A stretch of DNA of 64,000 bases, taken from positions 17,776,354 through 17,840,353 of the forward strand of contig NC_045139.1 of assembly GCF_008831285.2 (NCBI RefSeq). The letters are read 5' to 3'. A program made the position numbers and the translations under genes. Shown piece by piece: positions 1-12,800 of this stretch. Source of the DNA: Nymphaea colorata. Taxonomy: Eukaryota > Streptophyta > Magnoliopsida > Nymphaeales > Nymphaeaceae. Each line of letters opens with the position of its first letter. Position 1 is the first letter of the stretch. The notes under the pieces are model-generated. The model did no database searches and was not told where the DNA came from. It was given only the letters and a program-made list of their open reading frames with translations.

Positions 1-1934
1 ATCAACGTGATCACCATAAAATTTTATTTTACCACCTAACAAAACAAGAGTCTAAAATAGGAAAAGCTTTTGCCAAATTATACTCTTTTTGCCTAAATCT
101 TGCTTCTAATGTCTACGGAAAAACATTATTAATTTGGCAAAACTTCTGTCACCAATCAAACATCCAAACAAAATTTCCTGAAAACATATTGTCTGCTGTT
201 CCAAAAAAAGGTCAGACACATATCAACATTTCACAGTAATTATGAACCCGATTTATGATAGCCATTCTTAAAAAACTGAATGAGAAAATGGTGCTTTTAG
301 TGGATGATTAACAAATTTTAGAAGTTCTAAGCACTCTATTCTTCACTGATTGAAAAAATGGAGGCAAATGCACCTTAAGTCTAAAAGTAGAAGAGGAGAC
401 TACCTAAAGTAAAGCAAGAATAGACACCTAAGAAGTTTGAGCAACTAGGTTAGTCATAGAGTACACTTCTAATGTACAAGAATCTGAAAAGCTATGCATG
501 TTTAGAGAAAGAAAGGGGTTACATTGAACTAATGTCGCTTGGATACCAACAAGGTTGAGGGATAACTTAAACACTGATTAGAGCATCTTTAAGAATGCAT
601 ATAGAGGAACATATACGTACATATGTTGCAATAGTTGTATATGTATACCATAACGCATGCAGCACAGCATATGAATGTGTACTCACTTGAGGGTTCTTTG
701 TCTGTCTCTCTGTGTGCGTATTTTACTTTTTGTGGGAGAAGAAGTGGAGATTCCAAGTCTATTATCTCCAAGGTACGATTTGGACTTTCAAGAGATTTGC
801 CATTTTATGAAAGATAAAGCTGTAGATGCTTCCTACATGGTTGAATTTGTAGGTATAAGCTCTTGATTGCCCAATTAAAACCAATGATCAAGTGTTTATA
901 AGGCTTCAAAAAGTCACTCCACAATCACTGTAGACCTTCGACCCTCATAAAATAGGGTTTCTTTATTGGAAACATGGCCCAAATGCTAACTCCTCACAAT
1001 TATTGGCATATGTTCCATCTGTCATTGTGGCAATAAGTTGGTCAGCTTGATCAAAATTTATGCCATGGGAACATCACGGTGAGTCACCTTGAACATATCT
1101 ATACGGTTGATCTTGATAAGGGAAAGAAATACCTAATTTCTACATTTTAGCTGTGGTTTCTAGCGCATACATTCCGATTTTCCATGCACAATCACAAAAG
1201 GACATCTATCTTCACGTCTCGCTCTGCTTCCTTTTAAATCCTTGAATTTTTTACAAATGCAATTCTCAAAATTCGCTTCACTACTCATCTATGAGTTTTT
1301 GTCTCTTCTCAACAAATATATCACTTTCTTATTGTGCTAAAAGAGCTTTAACATCACTTCCTGCTATGTTTCTTCCAGCCATATACTCTTTTTTCTTTAG
1401 AAACTTTTAATAATGTTGAGTTCTGTCATCTCATGTGACCAAGGACACTTTAGTCTTTAAATGTAGCTCTTTCTTGAGATAGGGAGAGTTCATTTTGCAG
1501 CATTGAACCAAGCATTTTATCAACAACCATGCAAAAGCTAACTAAGAACTGTAAGTCAAGATACCGTAAGGAAAACCTGAAAAATATCCTCAAGTAGTAC
1601 ATGGTGCTGAGAATCGGATAATAAAGAAACAATGGGAGGATATATTTACATCCTTAGAGTAACAAAGAGTAACAAATACATGATATTTAGGTTGAGGATG
1701 GCCAAGAGCAAAAGAATTGGTTTAAAAGGTTTATGTAGGCTAACTGGAGATTGGGTCAAGATGAATGGATCATGAGATAAAAGAACTAAATGAGGCCACC
1801 TTAGTAACAAATAAATGTCAAATATAGACATGAAAATTCTTATCTACTATGAAAAAATCAATGATATTTATGGAGAAATAGTATTTGTAAGTTAATTCAC
1901 TGAAATGCAATAACATATGCTGATGAATATGACA

Positions 1935-1985
1935 TGTGTGTGTGTGTGCATGTGTGTGCAGAGAGAGAGAGAGAGAGAGAGAGAA
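1935..1985. repeat. Compound microsatellite (TG)n-(GA)n
   Basis: A TG run interrupted by CA is followed directly by about 13 GA units, then a G-rich tail. Seen directly. Confidence 0.9.
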
Positions 1986-2627
1986 AGAAGGGGTGGGGGT
2001 GGGGGGGTGGTGGTGTAGCTGTCTGGTTGTAACCCTGTGTTGCGGGGGCATAACCTTCATAAAAGCACCACAAATTGTTTGACTCCCATAATAAACAAAG
2101 ACTGGTCGAGAACATTAGCTCAACCTGTCCATCTTTGGGCTACAAAACAGACACATCTTCTTAATCCCCATGATGAGCCCCGCCTTATTGGCTTTCATTC
2201 TCCCACCTATTTCTTCCACCCTTGAATTTCTTTCTCAACCTTGGGAAACATCTACTCAAAAGAACGGATAGATATTCTAATTCCTAGGCCTACATGCTCA
2301 CCTTTAAATCATCTGAATCTTATTGAGTCATTGACCTGTCTAGAAGCCCATCCCTCCCTACCTTTCCCTCCTCCTCCATACTCCCCTATCCTGCCTTTTG
2401 CTAACTCCCTCAACAACACCATTAGCTGTCTTTTCAGTTTTCACACAGCCACCATCAATTCACTATTCAGTGCATTCATATAACTTCCCCATATAGCATG
2501 TTTTTGAGTGTACTTTGATCTCTTTATCTTTTGCATACTTAACAACTTAATTCTTAATATTCCCTTCTTTCATAGGTAACCATTTACTTAATAGTCACTG
2601 AGGAAATGTTTCTGACTGCCACAGAGG

Positions 2628-2653
2628 GAGAGAGAGAGAGAGAGAGAGAGAGA
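2628..2653. repeat. (GA)n microsatellite
   Basis: Uninterrupted GA dinucleotides, about 13 units. Seen directly. Confidence 0.9.
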
Positions 2654-3032
2654 ATCCCCAACATAAGGATGGACGAAAACCTATAGTTCACTCAGAACCA
2701 TCTGAAATGCAATAATGGACTATGGGTACTATTAATATCAATGAAGAAACTTAATATCAACAAAGAGGCAATCCTTATTGAACGGGTTAGCTAGCCTAAA
2801 CACAAATTGGTTTGGAATCCCTGATTCTCCACTCTCTCATGAACAAATACGTCCAAATCCATATGCAGAATATTATATAGCAAATGCAATCTTGTTCTCA
2901 CACTGCAACGGGGACTAGCACACCAAAGACAGTGAGAAGGTGCACCAGCTACGCAATTTTTCAGCAGCAGTAGCAGCCACATATCTATTGTCTCCCTTTC
3001 TGCTAGCACACGGCCTTGGTTAGTTCTCATAC

Positions 3033-3851
3033 CAGTGTTGTACGTATTGTACGATACGTGTCGTCACATTTACAAAAGACGATTTGATACACCACCTGTA
3101 TCGTCAACAAGTGGTTTATCAAGCTTGTATCACACGTATTGTGTAATATAGACACTGTATCGTACGATACAATGCGATATGCCCCGTATCTCACGATACG
3201 GTCTAATTTCGAGAAAGGGAGGCCCAAACCCCCTTTTTCATGATAACTTTTTAAAAAACTGCCCCTTCTTCATTTCTAACCCTAGATATTGTGCCACCTT
3301 GGAGGGAAAATCATCAATTAAACCGTGGATTTGTGTGTGGGTGGTTGATTCCCGTTGGGAGGAAGGGGGTTTTTTTATTTATTTTCCGTAAGGTATGAAA
3401 TCTCTTGTTTTTACCATACATTCATATATTTTTATCGTAGATTCATAGTTACTGTTATGAAATTATGATATACATTATGTTATATTATGTTCCTTGTTGT
3501 GCTCTTTAGATTCATATACTTTTATCGTAGATTCATAGTTATAGTTATGAAATTATGATATACATTATGATATGTTATATTATGTTCCTTGTTGTGCTCT
3601 TTAGAATGATATTGTTATGAATTATAATGTTTATGAATGATGAATCATAACTTTATAGCAATAATAAGTCTATAATTTTGTAAAATATGTTTTTATGAAG
3701 AATGTATTATTCTTGAATTTTACTGATTTTTTATGATTTTTTTTCTATTTTTTCTGATTAATTTTCGTTAAAAAAAATTTACTATAGTTACTATATTTTA
3801 CAATACAACATATCAAGCCAAACCGATACGGCTATGCTTTTTACAACAGTG
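3033..3851. mobile_element. Non-autonomous hAT-like element, 819 bp, with 8-bp TSD
   Basis: The element begins CAGTGTTGTA and ends TACAACAGTG, so the two termini match as inverted repeats at 9 of 10 positions. It is flanked by identical 8-bp target-site duplications, TCTCATAC at 3025-3032 and 3852-3859. An 8-bp duplication with CA-initial inverted ends is diagnostic of the hAT superfamily. Both ends are rich in GTATCG/CGATAC palindromes and the centre is AT-rich. No transposase is readable, so it is non-autonomous. A decayed relative lies near 32274-32560. Confidence 0.85.
3420..3605. repeat. Two-copy tandem repeat inside the hAT-like element
   Basis: A segment of roughly 90-100 bp, running from ttcatatatttttatcgtag to the end of tgttgtgctctttag, occurs twice back to back with small differences. 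It lies inside the element at 3033-3851, so it is either an internal duplication of that element or part of its family structure. Confidence 0.75.
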
Positions 3852-4695
3852 TCTCATACACTACCCGCAAAGCACATTATTTGTCTCCAGTAGACATTTA
3901 CCAGATTAATGAGCAATAGAGATGAGGCACATGGTCCCACCACCAACCAATCCTTCTTGGATTGAGTTGCGTCGATTGGGCGGCGTTGGAGCAGTTTATC
4001 TTGGTAACCAGTCATCGCTTCAACATTCTTTTCCTACATGTTTCTGAAATCTCCTCCCTTCCCTTCCTCCAACACATACGGTTTCAGACAATCCAAAGCT
4101 GTCCCAAAACGTTAATTAATTTTGTAACTAAATTTGAAAGTCTCGAGGCAGTGTAGATTTGCTATCAAATTGAGCAGTCAGTCGGTCCCAATTGTGCAAA
4201 CTTACAGACAGAAGAAAGAAGGAAAGAGGGAAACTATGACGATCCAACACCACTTTCCACTGAGCAAAAGAGAAAACCGAGTAAAAGAGCAATTAAGCAA
4301 GAACCGGTACCTTTCTACATCCCTATGAACATCATGTGGACATGATCAAACATCTGACCTTCAAGAACTACGCTAGGGAATCAAATGGAGTCTCCTGACA
4401 TGGCCAACAGTTGCAAAGAACAACCAGACACTCTTCGAGAACCACTACACAGGAAGCTAAGAAAACCAGACTTGCTAATTCCAATTCAAAACCAAAAAAG
4501 TCTTCCAACAAACGAACGCTTTGACTGGAAAACCAACCAGAAAACCGCACATGCTCTCCAATCCGCCGGGGGAAAATAACAATTCGCCCCACCACCTCAA
4601 AGTCCTCAAAATTTTCCAACACAACCAACATCGCGCAACAGAAAATAAAGAAACAGAGGGGCAATTGGAAGGCAAGGCGCCCACTCCGAGCTTAC

Positions 4696-4788
4696 CTTGT
4701 CGTCACATGATCGGCAAAGTGCAGCCTCGTCGGCGGCGCAGAATAGGATGGCCGGCGCACTTTCACACACATCGCAGATCGTTCGCAT
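4696..4788 (-). CDS. BBX18/19: BBX18/19-type double B-box zinc finger protein, first coding exon only
   Basis: The exon encodes 31 residues starting [20 protein letters not shown] and ending CRSCDDK. The Cys spacing and the ADEAALC core match the first half of a B-box zinc finger. The form ending at DDK immediately before a GT donor (4695-4694) matches the exon 1 boundary of the BBX18/BBX19 (DBB) subgroup, where exon 2 opens with VHMCNK. These nuclear proteins act as transcriptional co-regulators in light, temperature and flowering pathways (family knowledge). The start at 4788 is chosen because relatives begin MR; an in-frame ATG at 4956 would add 56 low-complexity residues and is more likely 5' UTR. 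I could not read the second half of this B-box or a second B-box anywhere between 1 and 4695. The remainder is therefore left of the window after a long intron, or the gene is truncated. Confidence 0.8.
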
Positions 4789-5050
4789 AATTCCACAACA
4801 ACAGCACTCCCTCCTCCCATCTACTCCCCCCTCTTCCACCTCACCATCTCTCTCCCACTCTCCATCCTTCTCTCTTCGCCCCCCACTCCTTCTCACCTCT
4901 CTTCTTCTCCGAAGCAAAACCTCACACCCAACCCCGATCTCAACTCCACAGAGCACATGAAGAAGCAGAAGTGGAAGAAGAACAATAAGAAAAAGGGAGG
5001 GAAGGGGGGAGAAGAGGAGAATGAAATAGAGGCTCCAGGAGGAATCAAAA

Positions 5051-5071
5051 GAGAGAGAGAGAGAGAGAGAG
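5051..5071. repeat. (GA)n microsatellite upstream of the BBX exon
   Basis: About ten GA units in a purine-rich stretch, on the 5' side of the minus-strand BBX exon and so in its probable leader or promoter. Confidence 0.85.
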
Positions 5072-6502
5072 GGCGTGCTGGTTTCCCCTTCGGAGGAGGG
5101 AGGGACGAAGGGGATGGGGCCCCGACCGAGAGTGCTCGCTGGGCCCCACCGATGGTGTAATTTTTATTCGCGGCCACATCTTCATGTGCCAGCGGGGCAC
5201 TCGACTAGTGGCCCACAGCATCACAGTCCCCCTGGAAAATCTCCTTCCCCGACGGGCCGGCGACGGCAAACTGCTCGGGTATGGATCCTTCCATCTTTAC
5301 CCGATTTATCTACCGTATCGGCATATCCAAATCATGAACAAGCCATAATATTCACTAAATCTATAAGATCCGGTACTGATATTTTTTGGGTGGTCCACTA
5401 AATGAGCTAGATCTGGTTTGAAGGTTTTGTCTTACACCATTTGATTTGATTTGGATCAAACCTAGCTGTATCAAATCGTTGCTCGTCTTTTGTTGTACAG
5501 TGAGTATTTGTTGTACAGTGAGTACTAATGGCATATCAGGTGCCCATTTTGATAAAACTTTCATTCTCATACAAAATTTGAGAACGTTGGTCAACTTTTT
5601 TATGGTGAGAAAAATAATGTAAATAACTAAATTTTTGAAAAAAAAAAGAGAAGAAATATCAAGATTCAAATGCATAGCTATGACAAGTGTATGGCATGCA
5701 GCCTTGCAGAGATTTACGTCGTGGTTAATATCCGCAGATTTCTAATGAAGAAAGCAGTATCTAGTCCATGTTACAAGGAGTTTGGATGAACCCAGATCCA
5801 GATTTGGTCTCAGCGTTAGACACTCTTCTGACAAAAGATTCCGATAACTTACTAAAAATGGAGTTGCCAACGAACCCCCATTGAAGTACATCTTGATCTG
5901 GAGCGGATGTTGGACCTAACCGTGAATGTGATAGTGACTAAACGATCTGGATATTATCTTGTTGATTGTACTTTAAAGTTCTTTTTTAGTTAAGGATTTT
6001 TATAATTGGCTGAGTGATGTTATGTTGCTCAACTATATTTGGTAGCAACCGTAACATTGAGCTTTTTGATGGATTTGATGTACATATGCACGCTTTTTGT
6101 TGATGCGACAAAAAAAATCTATGGTTCATCGAACTAACGAAAAGATAGTATGTCGGCAAGTAAATCCAATATCGTAAGATCCACACTTAATATCCTTGCT
6201 TATATGAGGGCAGCAGCAGGAGTTTGATGTGTTCCAACGTTCCACCAAATTTGGCGGCACGGCAGAGGTTATCTAATAGCGTAAAGCATGATGGAGTCAG
6301 AAATTTTTGGTTATAAGACACTATTATAGAAATTTTTATTTTTGAAGGGACACAACATAAGTAAATAATTGTAAGAAATCTATGTAAAAATATGTAAAAT
6401 AAATAAAAAATTTGTTGCTGGCATGGACAAATGCCCACGCCAGCCTATATGGAGCTCCGCTGCTGGCCTAAGGTAATTTACAACTTTAAAGAAGCGTTTG
6501 AT

Positions 6503-6776
6503 TAAGGCTGGGTGTTGGGCCGGGCCGCCACCGGCCCGGGCTGGGCCCGGGCTCGATAGCCAGGCCCGGGTCGGCCCGTTAAGTTAAAAATATATATATA
6601 TATTTTAATTTTTTTGTTTTAATAATATTTTTTTATTCTTAATAAATACATTTTATATTAAAAACTGTTATTTTATAATTAAAAATTATTTTTTTTAATT
6701 TAAATGGGCCGGGCCGGGCCTGGAACGAGACCCGGGTCGAGCTGGGCTGGCCAGCCCGGCCCGATACCCACCCTTA
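6503..6776. mobile_element. GC-rich-ended hAT-like MITE, 274 bp
   Basis: The left end reads TAAGGCTGGGTGTTGGGCCG and the right end, reverse-complemented, reads TAAGGGTGGGTATCGGGCCG, so they form inverted repeats. Flanking 8-mers CGTTTGAT (6495-6502) and CCTTTGAT (6777-6784) match at 7 of 8 positions, as expected for an aged hAT target duplication. Between the GC-rich arms is a strongly AT-rich core. No coding capacity. The elements at 14763-15124 and 39144-39582 have the same arm composition. Confidence 0.75.
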
Positions 6777-7447
6777 CCTTTGATGACACTCTAAAACCAG
6801 GCTCCTTTCAAGTATTTGGGTAGCATCAAAGTTGATTGTGAAAAAACCCAGGTTAAACAAAACAAAGTAAAAGGTTAAACAAAACCAAAGTAAAAGGAGT
6901 GAAGATATCCCGATCCCCACCAAAGTATTCATAAAAACTAGGTTTTTGGGCATGCACCCAAATAAAAAAATTAAAATTTTCAAGACTCATTAATAAAACT
7001 AGTTTTCATAAAACCGAATTTTGACAAATAAAAGTGTCATCCAAGTGCCCCTATGTCTCTCTCATGGCTTGATGGATCTAAAAATAGTAGATTCGAAATC
7101 TACTGTTTCTCTAGGCAGTGGATCTTTCCAAAGACAGGTCACATCTGAAATCCCTTTTATTTAAGACCCATAAAGTAAATGTGCACTGGATTTCACTTAA
7201 TTTTAAATCTTAAGTCTGAGATAAACAAATACCCCCTTAGTGATAAAGCTTGCTAGTCACTGTCTTGCGTTTGCGTGACTTCGACTCAACCGAAGAACAC
7301 ATGCAAGTGTAAGTTTTAACTCCGTTGTGACGATAATCAGACACCCTTTTAAGGGCATTAGAGAACTTAACCGTGACTTTCAATGTTATCAATATGGTAT
7401 GGTATGGTATTCATGTTGATTTGGGTTAAAAATAAAGAGCATCAGTG

Positions 7448-7623
7448 CAGGGGCAGAGCTAGGATTTATTTTAGGGGTAGGCTGAAGAGTCTAACCTCTG
7501 AATCCAAATCCAAACAATAAATGATGCAACTAAAAAATTTTATTTTTTTCAATGTATTTTTTTTTTTCAATTGGCTGGGGTGGGGCCATGGTCTAGGTGG
7601 CCCTCCCCCTCCCTCCGCCCCTG
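7448..7623. mobile_element. hAT-like MITE, 176 bp, with perfect 8-bp TSD
   Basis: The left end is CAGGGGCAGAGCTAGG and the right end, reverse-complemented, is CAGGGGCGGAGGGAGG. Identical 8-bp duplications CATCAGTG flank it at 7440-7447 and 7624-7631. Non-coding. Ends of the form CAGGGGCGGAG recur in plant hAT MITEs. Confidence 0.85.
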
Positions 7624-9129
7624 CATCAGTGTGTTTGAACCCTCACGCAACCATCAGTGAGGGCATTTTTGTCATTAAAATATAATTTTTTACTTTAAAT
7701 TTTGCCTATGTATAATTTTTCTCCGGGATCGCTTGGTATTCAAATTTTTTATGAGTATTTCATGAATTCACTCCAAAATATTGAGACAAAGTAATACAAC
7801 ACTATAATTAGGTGTCTATATTTATGGAACATTCTTAAACTGTTTCATTTGTCAAACTTCCCTTTTGGGTCTTTTCAAAACCCGAACATGCACTCTCATG
7901 TTTGGGTCCGAACAGATAACCAGCATCGAATGTCTTACAACCCTTACAATTTATGTACAATTACTCAATCTAAGTAAGTATGACCTTATGTTTCTCAATT
8001 TGTATTTATATATAGTTTAAATAAAAGGTGAATCACATCCACCAAGTTTCAGGCATATCATACCATAACAAAGCATGATAAGGTTGATGGTTCAATCCAC
8101 AACCTTTGCACAATGTATTTGTTAGTATTCTATGAGTATGGCTATTCAAATATTGTTCTTTGAATCTGATCTGTTGTTCGAGGCATATTGTTTTTTGAAT
8201 CTGCTCCATTATTGTTTAGTACATATTGTTCTATAAATCTGTTCTATTATTTGGGATATATTGATGAAACTCGAACACTACTCTCCTATTACCAAGAGCA
8301 TCAGAAGTACTCGACTCATAAAACTTCAACTTAAAAGTCTTAAAGTCCAATTTTTATTTAATATATATAGGCAGAACTTCTGTTGATGTACAAGGACAAG
8401 TTTTGAAAACACTCTTGTCCTTTTCATACGTATAATTAGTCAAATGCCAATACAAGCTGTTTTTATTTATTTCATTTGCATTATACGACGATAAAGTTGA
8501 TCGATTTTGTTGTCTTTCGTATGAAAACTCTTAGATTGATCATATAATTGTTTAATTAGTTAAATTAATGACCATTCTCGTGGGGTATGGTGTCACGACT
8601 CACGAGCAAGAGATGAGATTCTAAATCTCATTATTATATGTTCAAGTCTATCGTTTGTTAATTTTCTCATTCATTTGGGCAGCAAGCATTTTATATGTGC
8701 ATGAGAATTTGATGATATGTTGCGAAATAGATTAATAGAAGGTAAACATTTTTACATGAAAGCGACACACTTCGTTATTTCTCAAAAAAATACTCAAATG
8801 TATGTGTTCTTTAGATTTCTCAAGAGATACCGAAAATCAAAATTGCAAAACAAGCATGCTGTACTTAATCGAGAAAATTCAAATTCAAATTTAGTTTTTT
8901 TTTATGCATTCAACTGATCTTAACTTATTGGAACTCCGGATTTCACCATCCATTTATGGCTTTTGCCTCTTTTCTTAGCAAAAACGAGTTCATTTTGTCC
9001 GAACATTTGTGTCCAACGTGCTGGCCACGCCGGAATGCGACTCTTTGGTCACCGCCGTCAACTTTTCTCGAACGGGTCAAAGAGAAAGCGGGTCTGGACC
9101 CAGATTTAGATGACCCTGTCACGATTTAA

Positions 9130-9851
9130 TCTGGAATTTGGTAACGATCCGAAGACAAGAATCCGCTAGGGGAGGTAGCAGGCCGGATGTGCATATCGTT
9201 CTGAAACGGGGAAGGAAGGAAGGCCGCCACTCTGCTCCTCTCTTCCTTACCTCTATATTGAGCAGAAGGAGGGAGAGAGCGTCTGGCAAGAGTAAGGAGT
9301 GGGGAAGGAAGAAGAAATTCTCAAGTTTGGTGTCCTTCTCGTTGTTGGTGGTGCGAAATCAGAGCGTTTTCTTCCGATCCTTTTGGTCCCTACGCGCAGA
9401 TCCAGGTAAATCGGATGCTGTTGATTCTATTTACTTGGACTATTTTCTTGCTCATTAAGTTCGGAGACTTGGAATCGTATAAATTTCCAATCGCAGTTTA
9501 TCAAATCAGCCGTCTGTGTGCTGCTTTTTTGGTTTATCCGTTTTCTTTTTTGGTGTACGAAAATTGTTTCTCTCTGTCTGTCTCTCAAGGTCTAGGTGTT
9601 ATGGGTTTTCATCAAATCTCATTTGGGAGGATACCTTGAATTATCACGAGGGCCATTGCTTCGTGCACTAGTCACTGGGGTGGGCACCTGCTTTAAAAGA
9701 GGGAGGATCTTCAGTCCGCCTTCCCTAGCTGCCCGGAATCCAGGATGCCCTCCTCAGAATCGAATTTTGTTTGATCAGTAATGAAGGGTGATGATAGTGA
9801 TTGAAAGTTTCGTACAGGTTAAGGCATATCTGGTTAGAAAGAGTAGCAAAG
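9130..9851 (+). other. ERdj2 5' UTR with a leader intron (predicted)
   Basis: Upstream of the ERdj2 start there is a GA-rich leader-like stretch ending at a strong donor, TCCAG|GTAAAT, with the exon end at 9405. A matching acceptor CGTACAG ends at 9817, which gives a second leader piece at 9818-9851 joined to the ATG. The transcription start is not visible, so the left boundary is approximate. Introns in the 5' UTR are common in plant housekeeping genes. Confidence 0.5.
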
Positions 9852-12800
9852 ATGGTGGCTGCGGAGGAAACCGGTACGCTGTTTCCAATATTTATCCTGG
9901 CGATCATGGCTCTGTTTTTAGTGCCCTACACGATTCATAGGGTTACTCGCGCTCTGTCCAAGAAGGAAAAGACAATACACTGCCAATGCTCCACTTGTTT
10001 ACATTCCGGGAAGTACCGCAAGTCCATATTTAAGCGGGTAAGTTCTGCTTTGGTTTTTGTTTCGACTGTGTCTGTAATAGATAATCTTTAGTTTGTAGCT
10101 ACACGAACCAAAGGCATCTGACACGATTACATTGAACTTGCAGATCTATAATTTTTCAACGTGTAGCAACTTGACTGTCGTCCTGCTATGGGTTTTCATG
10201 GCGTTCCTTGTCTATTATGTTAAGCACATAAGTCGTGAGGTAAGTTTCGGGCTTTGGATTAGGTCTGGTAGTCTACTGAGGAAAATTGATAGCGGTGATG
10301 TTGGTATTGCAAGTTCGGTGTTCAAGCTTGGTTTACACTTTACATGCATTACTTGTTTGATTTAATGCGTTCTAATGTGTACATTTTTCACTGGCATTTT
10401 TTATTTGGCTCATTATTGTTCTTTTTGCGTAGTTTTTTTCTAAGATTATGTTATATGTAATAATCTCCACACATTTGTCATTTTATTGGTTCGTTCAACT
10501 TATGTAAGCAAGTTTGAAAGAATTTTGGTTGCATATGTTGATTTCTGTTTCTGAGTAACAGTGCTTGTAACGTTTCATCTGATGGCATGGATGAAATTTT
10601 AAATGTTTGGTCTACATTGTCCAAGTTCATATAGCTGATAAGAAAACTAAAGTCACCATAACGTTTGTTTCCTTTTCCCAGGTTCAACCTTTTGAGCCAT
10701 TTGGTATTCTTGGACTAAAGGCGGGAAGCACCGATGCTGAGATAAAGAAGGCATACAGGAAACTTTCTATTCAATACCACCCTGATAAAAATCCAGATCC
10801 AGGTTAAGGTGTTTTCTAATTTCTTTTTCAAATTTTAATAATTTGATAATCTAATGAGGTGATCACTGTGGTATCTTTTGTAGCTGAATATTGTCAATAG
10901 GCTGGCCCCTTTTCTTTTCCCTTTGGTTTGTTTCATTTAACAGATGCATATATTTGCTATTTTCAGAGGCTCACAAATATTTTGTCGAGTATATATCCAA
11001 GGCATATCAGGCTCTGACAGACCCAGTCTCTAGAGAAAACTTTGAGAAATATGGACATCCAGATGGCAGACAGGTTCTATTGTTTTTCACTGACTTAACA
11101 TTGAGACATCATTCTGTAAATATTTCATTCTTGAACTGATCCTAAAAATCATCATCTGCAGGGGCTTCAAATGGGAATAGCACTTCCTCAGTTTTTATTA
11201 AGTATTGAAGGAACATCAGGTGGAATACTTTTGCTTGGGATTGTTGGAGTATGCATACTGCTGCCTCTGGTGATAGCTGTCATATATCTCTCGAGATCAT
11301 CCAAATACACTGGGAACTATGTCATGCATCAGACCTTGTATGCATATTATCACTTCATGAAACCTTCCCTAGCACCAAGGTACCAATATTGCATTTATCT
11401 TCCTCTCTACCCATTCTTCCTATTGGTAATTGTTTTGCAGGTGTACATCATACCTATGCCTGTGAAACTATGAAAATATCAATTGGTTTTCAATCAGGAC
11501 TGTATATGGTAATGCGATCTTGTCTTGCAGAGGTTTTACTGGGGATGATAGATCTAGCCATATGCACATTTTTAGTATGTCATGTTACTATTTATGTAAA
11601 AATTATTCTCCACTATATGGCATCCAGTTTCAACATGATAAGAAGTCAAAACAGATATATATTTTGAAGACATGGAGGGATGTAAATTGGCATAAACACT
11701 GTATCTGAATCAACTTTAACATATGAAACTAATAAATAAGGCATGTCGTACACAATTAAGCTGCTATTTTTCCCTTTAGGGGTCTAATGTGTACAAAGTG
11801 TATGTTACGGTTGTTACCTTTCCTCATGGTGGTTCTCCCAATAGAGATGTACTCTATGTGCATGTCTCTCGTGCGAGGCAGTCATGTTTTGCATGAATAC
11901 TTCTTGGAGCATCTAAAGAGCATATGAATGTGCACTTTTAAGTTTTAATACGTCAAAGAATCTTCCTCACTATTTGGAGAGCTTATTTTTAATATGTTAG
12001 TAGTGATAACTATATCTGCAGCGTGTTCATTTATAGCTTAGTTTAAATGAGCAGCCGAAGATTTTTATTTGTCCTTTTCTGCTTGTGAAACAATGACTTA
12101 GAAACTAACCTTTTGAAGTGAAAAAGGAACTTGGTTTTTCCTTATTATGGGAACAATTTTTTTTTTTTTTTAGTGGAAGAGACTTTGACACTTCTTTGTT
12201 TGTTGATTTTTAACAAATAACTGTTTGTGACTTTGCGTTCCATTGTTTGCAGCACTATTAAACATTTTCAGCCTTCTCCATTTAAACAACTACAGCTATA
12301 GGTTTATCTGAATATTTTCTGCTTGCTCAAGTTGAAAAATTGATTTATTTCTTTTGTTCCAAATTTTATGTTTATGAAAATTTTCCTATCCGGTTAAATC
12401 TATATCTATATATTTTCTCATTATCAAATTGCAGTTGACAGTCTAAAGTAACTTCTTGTATTTGTCTTATATAACTGTTTGTGACTTTATGCAAATTTTT
12501 GTGGCATTGCTGAACACTTTGAGTTTTCTCCATGTGTGCAATTGCAGGTGTAGATTTATGTGGATACTTTCTGGTTGCTTAAGTTGAAAACCTGATCTGT
12601 TTCTTTTGTCCAAATTCCATGATTATGAATTTTTTTCCTATCTGGTTAGATCTATATCCATATTTTGTCATTTATCAAATTGCAGTTGCCAGTCTAAATT
12701 AACTTGTGTCTTATATCATGTTCCGGATGTGGTTGATGTAGTAAGACTGCAAGAGTTTGTAAATTTCCACTCAGTGGGTCTTCTTTTTCTGTTGAAGTGG

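Larger units (their letters stand above)
1..3024. other. Left intergenic or intronic stretch, no gene seen
   Basis: AT-rich DNA with no coding exon that I can support on either strand. Open frames here are short, low-complexity and show no family resemblance. It holds a TG/GA microsatellite near 1935-1985 and a GA run near 2628-2653. It may be part of a long first intron of the minus-strand BBX gene whose first exon lies at 4696-4788, but no second B-box exon could be read here. Confidence 0.5.
5200..9130. other. Intergenic region with small hAT-like elements
   Basis: AT-rich DNA between the BBX exon (leftward) and ERdj2 (rightward). No coding exon is supported. It contains the elements at 6503-6776 and 7448-7623, a short two-copy 18-bp tandem repeat near 5490-5525 (TTGTTGTACAGTGAGTA units), and a degenerate tandem of TTGTTCT...AATCTG units near 8140-8270. 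The promoters of both flanking genes should lie near its two ends. Confidence 0.6.

Noticed and set aside
2791..3030. Minus-strand frame opening MRTNQGRV as a possible extra BBX exon
   Set aside because: It has no B-box Cys/His pattern; the resemblance is limited to MRT.
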